In this document: positions 43,194 through 52,103 of the stretch, piece after piece
How the letters are laid out: each line of letters opens with the position of its first letter
Numbering within the stretch: position 1 is the stretch's first letter
NCBI RefSeq assembly: GCF_010993705.1
Contig: NZ_WOFO01000011.1
Location: 1-64,000, forward strand
Reading direction: 5' to 3'
From: Cyclobacterium sp. SYSU L10401
GTDB taxonomy: Bacteria > Bacteroidota > Bacteroidia > Cytophagales > Cyclobacteriaceae
Length of the DNA: 64,000 nucleotides
The notes under the pieces: model-generated
What the model was told of the DNA's origin: nothing
The model's database searches: none
What the model saw: only the letters and a program-made list of their open reading frames with translations
Translations under genes and position numbers: made by a program

Positions 43194-44022
43194 ACTTTTA
43201 CTCAAAATTCTCCTTACGGGAGCGGCCCTGTATTTGGTTTTCAATAAAATCGATACTAAAACCACCTGGAGGGTCATCCAATCTGCCCATATGGGCTGGT
43301 TGCTCCTGGCATGGTTGTTTTTTATCATCTCAAAAGTATTCAGTGCCATACGGCTCAATATATATTTCAAAGACATAGGCCTGGAAATACCGGAGTCAAA
43401 GAACCTAAAGCTCTATGCCATAGGCATGTTTTACAACCTGTTTCTGCCGGGGGGAATTGGCGGCGATGGTTATAAGGTGTATTTGCTCAACAAGTTGCAC
43501 CAAAAACCAGTAAAGCAGCTGATCAATTGTGTTTTGCTGGACCGGGGCAACGGCCTGGCAGTATTGCTATGGTTGATGTTTGCGCTGATGCTGTTTGTGA
43601 ATATTCGCCTGGACTTCCCCCTTTCTTTTTATTGGATGGGCTGGCTTGGCCTCCTGTTGCTGCCTTTTGGATTTTACCTGGTCATGTTGTTGTTTTTCAG
43701 GTCATTTATGGGATCTATTCCATCCAGCACCGGATATTCCTTTCTCAACCAGGTATTGCAACTCTTCAGTGCTTTTTTTATACTCATGAGTTTAGGGGTG
43801 GGGCAGCAGTATATCCCGTACCTTTTTGTGTTTCTGGTGTCCAGCACCGTCTCTGTCCTGCCCCTGACCATAGGTGGGGTGGGAGCAAGGGAATTGGTTT
43901 TTGTGCTGGCCCACGATTATGTGGGCATTAACGAGAATGTGGCGGTAGCCTTTAGCCTTTTATTTTTTATAGTGACTGTAATGACTTCACTCAGTGGCAT
44001 TTTTTTTAAGTACAGGGAATAA
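43174..44022 (+). CDS. Lysylphosphatidylglycerol synthase TM region (UPF0104/AglD-like) membrane protein
   Basis: The 282-aa product has about seven membrane helices. Family motifs are ARLNIYFKDIG-like IRLNIYFKDIGLEIP, YNLFLPGGIGGDGYKVYLL near residues 88-106, and LPLTIGGVGARELVFVLAHD near 230-249. This is the flippase-like half seen in MprF and AglD, without a catalytic domain. The overlap with the GT2 gene suggests it moves the lipid-linked product across the membrane (inference). Confidence 0.88.
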   Translation: MVKKRIKLLLKILLTGAALYLVFNKIDTKTTWRVIQSAHMGWLLLAWLFFIISKVFSAIRLNIYFKDIGLEIPESKNLKLYAIGMFYNLFLPGGIGGDGYKVYLLNKLHQKPVKQLINCVLLDRGNGLAVLLWLMFALMLFVNIRLDFPLSFYWMGWLGLLLLPFGFYLVMLLFFRSFMGSIPSSTGYSFLNQVLQLFSAFFILMSLGVGQQYIPYLFVFLVSSTVSVLPLTIGGVGARELVFVLAHDYVGINENVAVAFSLLFFIVTVMTSLSGIFFKYRE

Positions 44023-44124
44023 AAAGAAATTTTTCGAGGTAGTGTTGTAGCATTCCGGGACCTTATCCCGTATGGAGGACAATGAGCGCTCAGTTGTTTT
44101 AGTTAACCAAAAAAAATCAAGAAA

Positions 44125-44622
44125 ATGATTACTACACTTAGAAAAATTACGCTTTTATTGGGTTCAGGCTTGCTTATGATGAATTTGGTGGGTTGCAATG
44201 AGGATGAGGAACCCTGTACGGACCAAACCCTGGAACCACTGCGCTTGATGATTACTGATCTTGAAGAAAATAACCTGCTGGACGAGGATTCGGACTACGA
44301 ATTGGCAGATTTCAAGCTGTTCTATCAGGATAACAACGATTGGGTTGAACTTACTGTGGAGGCGGACGAAACCTCTGATGAGCAACCTTTTATTGAGTCC
44401 ATGGAGGCAGCAGAAGAAAGCCTGGAGGGCAATACGGAATTTCAATTGGTATTGACTGAAAACGAGTCGGTAACCTTTGATTTTGTAGTCACCCTGTCAA
44501 ATGCTAGCGGCTGTGATGTGTTTTCTTACGAAGCGACTGATTCCGAAGGAGAAGATCTAGATCAGCGTTCCGAAGGAGAACCAAGACCGTATATCATTCA
44601 AATTGATTTTGAAACAGAATAA
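44125..44622 (+). CDS. Acidic lipoprotein of unknown function
   Basis: The 165-aa product has a lipoprotein signal (LLLGSGLLMMNLVGC, lipidated Cys near residue 24). The mature chain is strongly acidic (NEDEEPCTDQ, DEDSDYELADFKLFY) with beta-strand-like spacing and two further cysteines. No family recognised. It is monocistronic and followed by a clear terminator. Surface or periplasmic location is inferred. Confidence 0.75.
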   Translation: MITTLRKITLLLGSGLLMMNLVGCNEDEEPCTDQTLEPLRLMITDLEENNLLDEDSDYELADFKLFYQDNNDWVELTVEADETSDEQPFIESMEAAEESLEGNTEFQLVLTENESVTFDFVVTLSNASGCDVFSYEATDSEGEDLDQRSEGEPRPYIIQIDFETE

Positions 44623-44631
44623 AACTTAGAT

Positions 44632-44670
44632 AAAGGCTACCTTTCCTTTTTGGGGAAGGGTAGCCTTTTT
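44632..44670 (+). terminator. Terminator of the acidic lipoprotein gene
   Basis: Stem AAAGGCTAC.C.TTTCC against GGAA.G.GGTAGCCTTT with a T run at 44664-44671. Confidence 0.85.
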
Positions 44671-44787
44671 TCCCTGCTGTTCGCTTTCAGTCCCCAGGTT
44701 CTTTATATTACCCACGGCTCCATTTTTTAGTAACTAAAAATTGCACGATTTTTGGAATAGAGGACCACCATACCAACCGCCATAAAA

Positions 44788-45204
44788 ATGTACCAATACG
44801 ACTATCCCCGACCTGCCCTGAGTACCGACGCTGTTGTCCATGATGTACTGGAAAATCGGATTTTGCTGATTAAAAGAAAAAACCCGCCATTTGAAGAAAA
44901 ATGGGCTTTGCCAGGGGGCTTTGTAGAGGAATATGAACTACCCCTGGATGCCTGCAGGAGGGAGCTGAAAGAGGAAACAAACCTGGATTTGCCCGAAGGA
45001 AAAATGCTGGGTGTCTTTGCCGAAAAGGGCAGGGATCCCCGGGGCTGGATGGTAAGTGTGGCCTTTTACTTTTCCCTGAAGGAGCAGCTTAGCCCAAGAG
45101 CAGGGTCAGACAGCAGCGAGGCTGAGTGGTTTCCACTTTCCGGGCTGCCAGAACTGGCTTTTGACCACCTCAAAATGGTTCAGACGGCCGGATTGATTGA
45201 ATAA
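44788..45204 (+). CDS. Nudix hydrolase
   Basis: The 138-aa product contains a full Nudix box, GGFVEEYELPLDACRREL followed by KEETNLDL (G-x5-E-x7-RE-x2-EE), at about residues 42-67. The N-terminal YPRPALSTDAVVHDV resembles the ADP-ribose/NrtR-type branch. Nudix enzymes split nucleoside diphosphates linked to another group; the substrate cannot be told from sequence. Monocistronic. Confidence 0.93.
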   Translation: MYQYDYPRPALSTDAVVHDVLENRILLIKRKNPPFEEKWALPGGFVEEYELPLDACRRELKEETNLDLPEGKMLGVFAEKGRDPRGWMVSVAFYFSLKEQLSPRAGSDSSEAEWFPLSGLPELAFDHLKMVQTAGLIE

Positions 45205-45235
45205 GGGTTCTTTTTGCGGAAAGAAAAAGGGATAG

Positions 45236-45600
45236 TCACAAAGGACAAGAAGGAGGCACAAAGCACGCAAAGGATTATGGTAGGGGGTTTTTGCAGATAC
45301 CATAGCAATCGTCCTCCCCCAAAACCAGCAAGTAAGGGCACCATTTTAAATCAATCGCCGATGAATTCCCCCTTTCTCTTATGGTTTAAGCAAGTGAATG
45401 GATTTAATTTTTACGTGCATCTTAAATTTATAACAGACTATTTTTTGTACACATTAGACCACGGATTAAAATAATAATCACAAAGAATGCGAAGAAGGCG
45501 CAAAGCACACAGCGAATTTTGATAATGGGTTTTTGTAAATTCCTCTAAGATCCTTTATCCACCGAAACCAGCAGGTAAGAGCGCACATACGAAATCGCAC
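45236..45600 (+). repeat. Two diverged ~125-nt direct repeats
   Basis: Copy 1 spans about 45236-45360 and copy 2 about 45477-45600. Shared blocks in order: TCACAAAG, AGAAGG(A/C)G, CAAAGCAC, GGGTTTTTG, AAACCAGCA(A/G)GTAAG, and a final AAATC(A/G)C. They share no protein reading frame, so this looks like a decayed non-coding repeat. Confidence 0.5.
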
Positions 45601-45606
45601 CAAGAC

Positions 45607-45643
45607 AAAATCCCCCTTTTTAAGGGGGAGACAGGGGGATTTT
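45607..45643. repeat. TCCCCCT/AGGGGGA palindrome with two alternative stems
   Basis: TCCCCCTT (45611-45618) can pair with AAGGGGGA (45622-45629). AAAATCCCCCT (45607-45617) can instead pair with AGGGGGATTTT (45633-45643). The same arrangement recurs at 52473-52507, so it is a dispersed element rather than a simple terminator. Confidence 0.6.
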
Positions 45644-45783
45644 CTTTTGAAAACATGCCCTGGTTTTGATCCTCTTCATTAAATCCCCTGAAGCTTTTTT
45701 TAAGGGAAATTGCTTTCCTGCTCCTGCACCAGGTTTTTCCCATTGTGGAACCTACCTCAAGGAATGGTCCTGAGAAAAATTTC

Positions 45784-45819
45784 AAAAAAAAACCTGACCG
45801 ATTCGGGTCAGGTTTTTTT
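45784..45819 (-). terminator. Terminator of the ribosomal operon (after tsf)
   Basis: CCTGACC/GGTCAGG stem (45793-45799 and 45806-45812), flanked by A and T runs on both sides, 24 nt after the tsf stop codon. Confidence 0.9.
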
Positions 45820-45842
45820 AACAAGTTATTTTTTCAGGACAA

Positions 45843-46673
45843 TTAACCGATAGATACCCGCTTGAAATCGGATACGGTCAATCCCTTGCTTACACTGTCT
45901 AGGTATTGGGCGATGGTTTGGCTATTGTCTTTAACAAAAGCCTGGCTCAACAGGGTGTTTTCCTTATAGAATTTATTCAATTTGCCCATGGCAATTTTTT
46001 CCAGCATGGCTTCAGGCTTACCTTCCTGCCGGGCCTGGTCTTTGCCAACTTCAATTTCTCTTTCGATCACGGAGGAATCTACCCCATCCCTGTCTACGGC
46101 TACTGGGCTCATGGCAGCAATTTGCATGGCCACATCTTTAGCGGCTTCAGAAACGTTTGCTCCACCAGTATTGGTGAGGGCTACGAGTACGCCCAGTTTG
46201 CCATTGGAGTGGATGTAAGGTTCCACCAGCTCGCCAGAGACTTTTTCCAAATGGGAAACCTCAATTTTTTCCCCGATTTTACCAGTCATTTCGGTGATTT
46301 TTTCACCAATGGTAATGCCTTCAAAGGGCAGGGCCATGACAGCATCAATGGTGTCTGCATCGGCCTTAACTGCTGCTTCTAATATGGCATTGGCAAAGCT
46401 GCTGAATTCATCATTTTTAGCCACAAAATCGGTCTCGCAGGTCAGGGAGATCAGGGTGCCGGTCTTGCCATCTGCACTGACATGCGTGGCGACCACACCC
46501 TCTTTGGTTTCTCTGTCGGCCCTGGAGGCAGATACCTTTTGGCCTTTTTTTCTAAGGATATCAATAGCTTTTTCAAAATCTCCTTCCGCTTCGGTGAGGG
46601 CTTTTTTACAATCCATCATGCCGGCACCGGTCTTTTGTCTCAATTTATTTACCTCTTGTGCAGTTATCGCCAT
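45843..46673 (-). CDS. tsf: Translation elongation factor Ts
   Basis: The 276-aa product starts MAITAQEVNKLRQKTGAGMM then DCKKALTEAEGDFEKAID, the EF-Ts UBA region. It continues with SLTCETDFVAKNDEF and DVAMQIAAMSP core signatures. It recharges EF-Tu with GTP. It is the last gene of the rplM-rpsI-rpsB-tsf cluster, 111 nt after rpsB, and followed by a strong terminator. Confidence 0.97.
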   Translation of the reverse strand: MAITAQEVNKLRQKTGAGMMDCKKALTEAEGDFEKAIDILRKKGQKVSASRADRETKEGVVATHVSADGKTGTLISLTCETDFVAKNDEFSSFANAILEAAVKADADTIDAVMALPFEGITIGEKITEMTGKIGEKIEVSHLEKVSGELVEPYIHSNGKLGVLVALTNTGGANVSEAAKDVAMQIAAMSPVAVDRDGVDSSVIEREIEVGKDQARQEGKPEAMLEKIAMGKLNKFYKENTLLSQAFVKDNSQTIAQYLDSVSKGLTVSDFKRVSIG

Positions 46674-46784
46674 TGCTTTATTTTTTTTAATGTTGATATA
46701 TCGTTAGGTATTGACAGTAAAACAAAAATTGAACAGCAGGCGAAAGCCAGTGTCCAATTTCTGTATATATGATGTCAATGTGGA

Positions 46785-47546
46785 TTATTCGTTGGTTTCA
46801 GCGTCAGCTGCTTTCTTTGCTTCTTCTTCCTCAGAAAGCTTGGCTTCGTCTTTGTCTTTCTTGCGTTCTGACAAACCTTCCTCGATGGCAGCACCAAAGG
46901 CTTTCACCAACAATGAAATGGATTTAAAAGCATCATCATTGGCAGGGATAGGGAAATCCACCTCGTTGGGGTTGGAATTGGTATCTACCAATGCAAATAC
47001 GGGAATACCAAGTTTTTTGGCTTCCGAAAGGGCAATGTGCTCCCTTTTGATATCTACAATAAACAGGGCTGCCGGTAGCCTGGTTAGGTCAGCAATTCCT
47101 CCCAGGACGGTTTCCAGTTTATCTCTCTGACGGCTGATCATCAACCGCTCTTTTTTCGCCAGGTTGCTGTAAGCATCGTCCTTTGACATTTTGTCAATGG
47201 TGGACATTTTCTTCAGGGATTTTCTGATAGTAGCAAAATTGGTCATCATGCCACCCAGCCACCTTTCAGTAACATAAGGCATCTTCAGCCTTCGGGCTTC
47301 TTCTGCTACCAGGTCCTTGGCTTGTTTTTTCGTCGCTACAAACATGACTTTCTTGCCTGAGCGTACGATCTGCTTGATTGCGTTGGATGCTTCTTCAAGG
47401 CAAACGAGCGTTTTGTTTAGATCTATGATATGGATCCCATTCTTCTCCATGAAGATATAGGGCGCCATTTTAGGATCCCACTTTCTTGTTAAGTGTCCAA
47501 AGTGAACACCAGCATCCAGTAAGTCTTTATATTCTATATTGGCCAT
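46785..47546 (-). CDS. rpsB: 30S ribosomal protein uS2
   Basis: The 253-aa product has the uS2 opening [19 protein letters not shown] and later [38 protein letters not shown] and [20 protein letters not shown]. The C-terminal tail is highly charged, as usual in Bacteroidota. It lies 46 nt after rpsI and upstream of tsf, the conserved order. Confidence 0.98.
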   Translation of the reverse strand: MANIEYKDLLDAGVHFGHLTRKWDPKMAPYIFMEKNGIHIIDLNKTLVCLEEASNAIKQIVRSGKKVMFVATKKQAKDLVAEEARRLKMPYVTERWLGGMMTNFATIRKSLKKMSTIDKMSKDDAYSNLAKKERLMISRQRDKLETVLGGIADLTRLPAALFIVDIKREHIALSEAKKLGIPVFALVDTNSNPNEVDFPIPANDDAFKSISLLVKAFGAAIEEGLSERKKDKDEAKLSEEEEAKKAADAETNE

Positions 47547-47592
47547 TTATAAATATTGATTTGATAGTTCGATTGGGAGATAAATTCCAAAA

Positions 47593-47979
47593 TTATCGCT
47601 TGGAGAACTGGAATCTTCTTCTTGCTTTTCGTCGACCAGCTTTCTTACGTTCCACCATTCTGGAGTCACGGGTAAGAAATCCTTCCTTCTTCAAGGGGGT
47701 TCTGTGCTCCTCGTTGATTTCACATAAGGCCCTGGATATGGCCATGCGAATCGCTTCTGCCTGACCACTGATGCCGCCACCATCAACATTGATGTTGATA
47801 TCATAGGCACCGTCTTCATTCACCAATACCAAAGGTTGTTTCACCACGATCTGGTGCAACTCAAAGGGGAAATACTTGTCCAATGCCCTTTTGTTTACCG
47901 TGATGTTGCCATTTCCGGCCTTGATGTAAATCCTGGCTACAGATTCTTTTCTTCTTCCGATTTTGTTAATTACTTCCAT
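47593..47979 (-). CDS. rpsI: 30S ribosomal protein uS9
   Basis: The 128-aa product has [19 protein letters not shown] at the N-terminus, [19 protein letters not shown] and the basic C-terminus [18 protein letters not shown]-type end. It sits 13 nt after rplM, the usual L13-S9 pair. Confidence 0.98.
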   Translation of the reverse strand: MEVINKIGRRKESVARIYIKAGNGNITVNKRALDKYFPFELHQIVVKQPLVLVNEDGAYDININVDGGGISGQAEAIRMAISRALCEINEEHRTPLKKEGFLTRDSRMVERKKAGRRKARRRFQFSKR

Positions 47980-47992
47980 TTACGGGCTAGCA

Positions 47993-48436
47993 TTAAAGTT
48001 TTACTTCTTTTGGTTTCTGAGCGCTGTGGGGATGATCCGAGCCGGCGTAAACATACAGGTTGGTGTACATTTTCCTACCCAGCCTGCTTTTAGGCAACAT
48101 GCCTTTTACGGCCTTTTCTACTAAAGTTCTGGGGGCTTTTTCCATCAGGATTTTGGGAGTAGCAATACGCTGACCTCCGGGATAGCCCGTATGGCGTACA
48201 TATACTTTTTCATTCCACTTCCTTCCGGTAAGCCTGATTTTTTCGGCATTGATGACAATCACGTTGTCACCACAATCCACATGAGGGGTAAAGTTTGGTT
48301 TGTGTTTCCCTCTCAACATTTTCGCCACTTCACTTGCAAATCTACCCAGTATCTGAGATTGGGCATCCACTACCACCCAATTTTTATCCACCGTGGCATC
48401 ATTTGCTGATATGGTCTTATAGCTTAAAGTATTCAC
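47993..48436 (-). CDS. rplM: 50S ribosomal protein uL13
   Basis: The 147-aa product has NWVVVDAQSQILGRFASEVA, LRGKHKPNFTPHVDCGDNVI, GQRIATPKILMEKAPRTL and GMLPKSRLGRKMYTNLYVYA, all typical of uL13. It is the first gene of the ribosomal operon and has a well-matched promoter at 48495-48526. Confidence 0.98.
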   Translation of the reverse strand: MNTLSYKTISANDATVDKNWVVVDAQSQILGRFASEVAKMLRGKHKPNFTPHVDCGDNVIVINAEKIRLTGRKWNEKVYVRHTGYPGGQRIATPKILMEKAPRTLVEKAVKGMLPKSRLGRKMYTNLYVYAGSDHPHSAQKPKEVKL

Positions 48437-48494
48437 TGTGTGTAAATGTTTAATTATTAGCTTGTTAAATACATTTCACCCTCAAAAAGGGACA

Positions 48495-48526
48495 CAAAGA
48501 TAGAAGTAAATTCCATTAATTGCAAA
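48495..48526 (-). promoter_or_regulatory. Bacteroidota-type promoter of rplM-rpsI-rpsB-tsf
   Basis: On the minus strand TTTG (48526-48523), a 20-nt spacer and TATCTTTG (48502-48495) match the -33/-7 consensus TTTG-N19-20-TAnnTTTG exactly. The start site should lie near 48488, giving a leader of about 50 nt. A small CCCT/AGGG hairpin in it could take part in ribosomal-protein feedback (inference). Confidence 0.8.
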
Positions 48527-48792
48527 GAAATCTAAAGTTTACTGCCTTATTTTCACAAGAATACGCTTTCAGGATGGGCTCCAATTGTGATTTCAGAGAC
48601 TTGGCAGGCCTCAATGCCTAAAAGGAACATGGTCCTCGTTACTACTGGTATTATCTGGTAGGCGGGCAATCACTGAAACGGTTTTTCGACAATACCACTG
48701 CCATTTTGATCCTTATGACAAATTGCTCCCCACTCTGGCTATCTTTATCCTAGGACTGAAGGTTTAATTTTTATAGTACCGCAATTCCATAT

Positions 48793-48892
48793 GTACTTTT
48801 GGCTTGATCCAAAAGTACCAAAAGATCAAGGCACAAAAATCCTTCTGCCCGCAGCCTGCCGCACCCCCGGTTTTGTGCCGGCCCACCCGCTT
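48793..48892 (+). repeat. GTAC-capped dispersed repeat, copy A
   Basis: It starts with an exact 10-bp hairpin GTACTTTTGG-N6-CCAAAAGTAC. It continues with CAAAAGATCAAGGCACAAAA, ATCCTTC and a GC-rich tail GCACCCCCGGTTTTGTGCCG. A second copy with the same block order lies at 52715-52845. Confidence 0.7.
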
Positions 48893-49073
48893 AATAGTTT
48901 CCTGGGCGATTCACTAAAGATGGGAAGTGCAGGTAAAAGAACATTGGATGTTATGATTAATTCCCCACTGTAAATCCAAGCTTTGTATTTAGGCATCTCG
49001 GATGATATCCAATTTAGAATTAGGAAATACTTTATCCGTTAGGTAAACCAGAAACCCAGCTAGGCCAGCGCAA

Positions 49074-49106
49074 AGACCTGTCAGGGTTTCAAAACCTGAC
49101 AGGTCT
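49074..49106. repeat. CCTGACAGG palindrome
   Basis: AGACCTGTCAGG (49074-49085) and CCTGACAGGTCT (49095-49106) are exact inverted complements around a 9-nt loop. The form resembles short REP-like palindromes spread through many Bacteroidota genomes (from memory). No adjacent gene needs a terminator here. Confidence 0.6.
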
Positions 49107-49310
49107 AATTATTAAGTAAAGTAAAACCGTAATTTCATATGCCTCATTGGCATACCAAAATGGATAGGAGGGTGAAGTTTTTTACTTCTCCCAGAGAGGG
49201 TTAACCCTTTTTGTTTTAATCAGCAAACCCATTAGTCCTAGTTTAACTAAGACAATAAAAATAATAGAAATCTATTTTTCTTTTGTATTATTTTCCCCAT
49301 ATTATTTTTT

Positions 49311-50504
49311 ATGCATTGGAACAACCAAAAAAAATGGGAAATAGAATTGAATTGGCAAAGCTTTCACGGCTTGGTAAGTGCCATGCTCTTCTTGATTTTT
49401 TTTCCAAGCTGTAAAACAGATACCAGCAATATTCGGATAAGCCGGTCAGAGGTACTTACCATGGATATATCGGATTCGGTTTTTACCAACCCAGGAACTA
49501 TTCAATTGGTGGAATCAGATTCTGCGAACGTATTGTTCCTTTTTAATGGCATCAAAAAGAGCCTTCAATTTTTTGAGTTTCCGGAAGGTAGGCTGCTCCA
49601 TGAAATCCATGTACCCATGGAAGGGCCTGATAATCTACGCGGCCCCACGGGTGGGACGCTTCTTGCCAAAGATTCCATCTGGTTTACCTTTTCTCCCCCG
49701 GCAATAGGCCTGATGAATTTCAATGGTAAGCTTTTGTTCAAAAAGGAAATTAAAGACGAACGCCTGAATATTCCTCTGCTGGAGGCGAATCAAAAAAGGC
49801 CTCTTTTTCAGCATCAGAACTTGATTTTTGGCACCCAGCCCCATTTTACGGATCACCACAAAATGAATGCTGAAGCGATCTTTGACCACCCCCTGATATA
49901 CAGTTATGATATGGATGCCGATTCCTTGCGGTGGTACGAGGTTTATTATCCTTCGGATTATTGGCAAAAAGGGAAACGAAGGGCAGACTTTTCCTGGGCG
50001 AAACGGGAAGATAAACTATATCTGGCACCCATCTACCACGATGAAATTCAGGTTTTTGATATGCATTCAGGAGAAATAGTCATTCGGAAACCGGTCCCCT
50101 CTCCGGGAATCAGCAGCTTTCAGGTTATTAATTCCCTTCCTTCCAGTGCTGCAGAAGCGGATATGTCCCGTTTAATCCACGATCGATACGGTACCTTGCT
50201 ATTTGACCCCTACCGGGATGTTTTTTACAGGTTTTTCTTCCCTGGGTTCGAGCCGGGAGAGGAATTATCTGTTGAGGACCTCAGCAACCTTAACTGGTCC
50301 AGACCCTATACGGGGATCACGGTATTTGATAAGGAACTGAATGTCCTTGGGCATCACCTTTTTGATTCTTATGAGGTATACGGACATGCCAATCATTTTG
50401 TAGGAGAGGAAGGATTGTATGTCTCGATAAATAATGAATTTCATCCGGATTTTGATGAAAGTCAATTGAGGTATAAGGTCGTACAATTTGATTTGGAGAA
50501 ATGA
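49311..50504 (+). CDS. DUF4221-type lipoprotein
   Basis: The 397-aa product has a hydrophobic segment ending in a lipobox (SAMLFLIFFPSC, Cys near residue 39). A long beta-rich region follows with propeller-like strands (FLFNGIKKSLQFFEFPEGRL, DSIWFTFSPPAIGLMNFNG, DKLYLAPIYHDEIQVFDMHS, YGHANHFVGEEGLYVSINNE). This fits DUF4221, a family frequent in Cyclobacteriaceae with unknown function. The chosen Met gives a long n-region of 23 residues; a later start is possible but no nearer ATG precedes the hydrophobic core. Its TGA overlaps the ATG of a 27-codon ORF. Confidence 0.75.
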   Translation: MHWNNQKKWEIELNWQSFHGLVSAMLFLIFFPSCKTDTSNIRISRSEVLTMDISDSVFTNPGTIQLVESDSANVLFLFNGIKKSLQFFEFPEGRLLHEIHVPMEGPDNLRGPTGGTLLAKDSIWFTFSPPAIGLMNFNGKLLFKKEIKDERLNIPLLEANQKRPLFQHQNLIFGTQPHFTDHHKMNAEAIFDHPLIYSYDMDADSLRWYEVYYPSDYWQKGKRRADFSWAKREDKLYLAPIYHDEIQVFDMHSGEIVIRKPVPSPGISSFQVINSLPSSAAEADMSRLIHDRYGTLLFDPYRDVFYRFFFPGFEPGEELSVEDLSNLNWSRPYTGITVFDKELNVLGHHLFDSYEVYGHANHFVGEEGLYVSINNEFHPDFDESQLRYKVVQFDLEK

Positions 50505-50584
50505 AAATGGCTAGCAGGTACTTTGTATTGATTTTCGTAGTAGTTTCGTTTTTTCATTCAGGCTGTAGGAACACCCAATGCTAA
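50501..50584 (+). pseudogene. Orphan lipoprotein signal peptide (27 aa), probable gene remnant
   Basis: ATG 50501 overlaps the DUF4221 stop (ATGA). The ORF reads MKMASRYFVLIFVVVSFFHS then GCRNTQC and stops. This is a complete lipoprotein signal with lipobox FHSGC but almost no mature protein. It most likely represents the 5' end of a second lipoprotein gene whose body was lost; a genuine tiny lipoprotein is the alternative. Confidence 0.45.
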
Positions 50585-50648
50585 AATTAGGAGCGGGCTG
50601 ACAAAAAGAAAGATAACTTTATTTTGTTGGTCACATGCAATTCTTCTG

Positions 50649-51362
50649 CTACTTACTCGTCTTTTCCAATTGCTTGATCAACACCGCAAAATCCTTGGGA
50701 TAGGGGGTTTCTGCGGTGATGGGCTCACCGTCCAGATCTTGAAAGCTGATGGACTGCGCATGCAGGGACACCCGCTGCATGATCGGCCGTTCCTCGGTGT
50801 CTTTTTTCAGGTTAAACTTCCGCTTGAGCTGGGACAGGTACAGCGGTTTACCTCCATACAGCGTATCCCCGCAAATGGGAGCACCCAGATAAGCCAGGTG
50901 TACCCGGATCTGATGCAGCCGGCCGGTGATGGGCTTGCAGGCGATCAGGCTGTGCGAAAAATAGGTTTTCAGGGTTTTGAAAAGGGTTTGCGCCGGTTTT
51001 CCCTGTGCCGCAATGCGGGCAATCCCCTTGCTGCTGGCCGTCAGGTTGCGGTCTACCAGCACTCCATCGAAATCGTGAATGCCCTCGGCTACGGCATGGT
51101 ATACTTTCTCTACGGTTCGGTTTTCGAATTGCAACGCAATATGCCGGTAAGCTTCGGGGTTTTTGGCAAAGACCAGGCAGCCGGAGGTTTCCTTATCCAG
51201 CCGGTGGCAGACCTGCAAGTCCTCCCAATACTCCTTCCCCAGGGCAAGCATGTTTTGCGCCTCATGCCGGTCTTCCAGGGTGGCGAAGTAAGGTGGTTTG
51301 TTGACGATGATATAGTCCTCTGTCTCCAGCAGTATCAGTGATGTAAAGTCTATTTTTTTCAT
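50649..51362 (-). CDS. RluA-family RNA pseudouridine synthase
   Basis: The 237-aa product has the RluA catalytic motif VCHRLDKETSGCLVFAK with the catalytic Asp, preceded by DYIIVNKPPYFATLED and followed by KPITGRLHQIRVHLAYLG and GDTLYGG. The short length without an S4 domain fits RluA/RluC-like enzymes that convert uridine to pseudouridine in rRNA or tRNA; the target site is unknown. Monocistronic. Confidence 0.94.
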   Translation of the reverse strand: MKKIDFTSLILLETEDYIIVNKPPYFATLEDRHEAQNMLALGKEYWEDLQVCHRLDKETSGCLVFAKNPEAYRHIALQFENRTVEKVYHAVAEGIHDFDGVLVDRNLTASSKGIARIAAQGKPAQTLFKTLKTYFSHSLIACKPITGRLHQIRVHLAYLGAPICGDTLYGGKPLYLSQLKRKFNLKKDTEERPIMQRVSLHAQSISFQDLDGEPITAETPYPKDFAVLIKQLEKTSK

Positions 51363-51683
51363 GCCTCCCTTATTTCGGCCCGAAGTTCCGAAATTAGCGG
51401 GTATAAAAAAATCAAAAGGGGAGAAAGGGTCAGGATTTTAGTTGGTTTTCTGATGCGAAAAGGGCAATTGACTGCCAAAAGGATAAGGTATAACAATGTA
51501 ATATTCCGATAAAAACCAGGGAAAAGGCATGGCTGCCGTTTGTTTCCCCATCCGAAATGATTAATTTACCTGCTTCAATTCCGGGTTGAGTTATTGTCCC
51601 ATGTAACAATAACCTTTAGGTGCTTTGGAAGGGCTACAAAAAAAATCTGAGGTCCATTAAATTGCTATTAGTGAATTGCTACC
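51363..51683. other. Intergenic region, nothing recognised
   Basis: This gap separates the divergent pseudouridine synthase and HepT/MNT-like pair. I see no ORF or strong hairpin. Promoters in both directions are expected but not clear. Confidence 0.35.
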
Positions 51684-52103
51684 ATGGAAAATGACGTACG
51701 CTGGAAACAACGGTTTTCAAATTTCAGAAAAGCATTAAAACAGCTTGAAGCGGCGGTACGACTTGCCAATACGCGGGAATTGAGCCAATTAGAAAAACAA
51801 GGCCTCATACAATCCTTTGAATACACCCACGAGCTTGCCTGGCTAGTGATGAAAGATTTCTTTTTCTACCAGGGGAATCCCGAAATCCGTGGATCGAGAG
51901 ATGCCACCCGGGAAGCTTTTAAAAACGGGTTAATTGAGGATGGGGAGATTTGGATGGATATGATAAAAAGCCGAAACATGAGCAGTCATACCTATAATGA
52001 GGAGATTGCTGCTGAGATAGCCCAGAAAATCACAGCACAGTATTTCAAAGGCTTTGCTGATTTCATGGCCAAAATGGGAAAAATAGATTTAGAAAAACTA
52101 TGA
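51684..52103 (+). CDS. HI0074-family nucleotidyltransferase substrate-binding protein (HepT-like)
   Basis: The 139-aa all-helical product opens RWKQRFSNFRKALKQLEAAV and has FEYTHELAWLVMKDFFFYQG and ARxTREAFKNGLI-like DATREAFKNGLIEDGEIWMD. It also contains SRNMSSHTYNEEIA (R-x4-H), the HEPN/KNTase-C signature. It overlaps the nucleotidyltransferase gene by 4 nt. HI0073/HI0074-type pairs resemble HepT-MntA toxin-antitoxin modules, in which the MNT partner adenylylates the HEPN protein. Confidence 0.88.
   Translation: MENDVRWKQRFSNFRKALKQLEAAVRLANTRELSQLEKQGLIQSFEYTHELAWLVMKDFFFYQGNPEIRGSRDATREAFKNGLIEDGEIWMDMIKSRNMSSHTYNEEIAAEIAQKITAQYFKGFADFMAKMGKIDLEKL

Larger units (their letters stand above)
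45205..45842. other. Repeat-rich intergenic region
   Basis: No gene is supported over 638 nt. The region holds two diverged ~125-nt repeats, a C/G-run palindrome and the tsf terminator, each listed separately. Confidence 0.5.
48527..49310. other. Long intergenic region with dispersed repeats
   Basis: No intact gene is supported. It contains one copy of a GTAC-capped dispersed repeat (48793-48892) and a CCTGACAGG palindrome (49074-49106). A stretch near 48630-48720 reads like protein in one frame (GGQSLKRFFDN) but is too short and interrupted to call. Confidence 0.4.

Noticed and set aside
45205-45842. CRISPR array in the repeat-rich gap
   Set aside because: Only two diverged ~125-nt units, not regular short repeats with spacers; no cas genes anywhere in the window.
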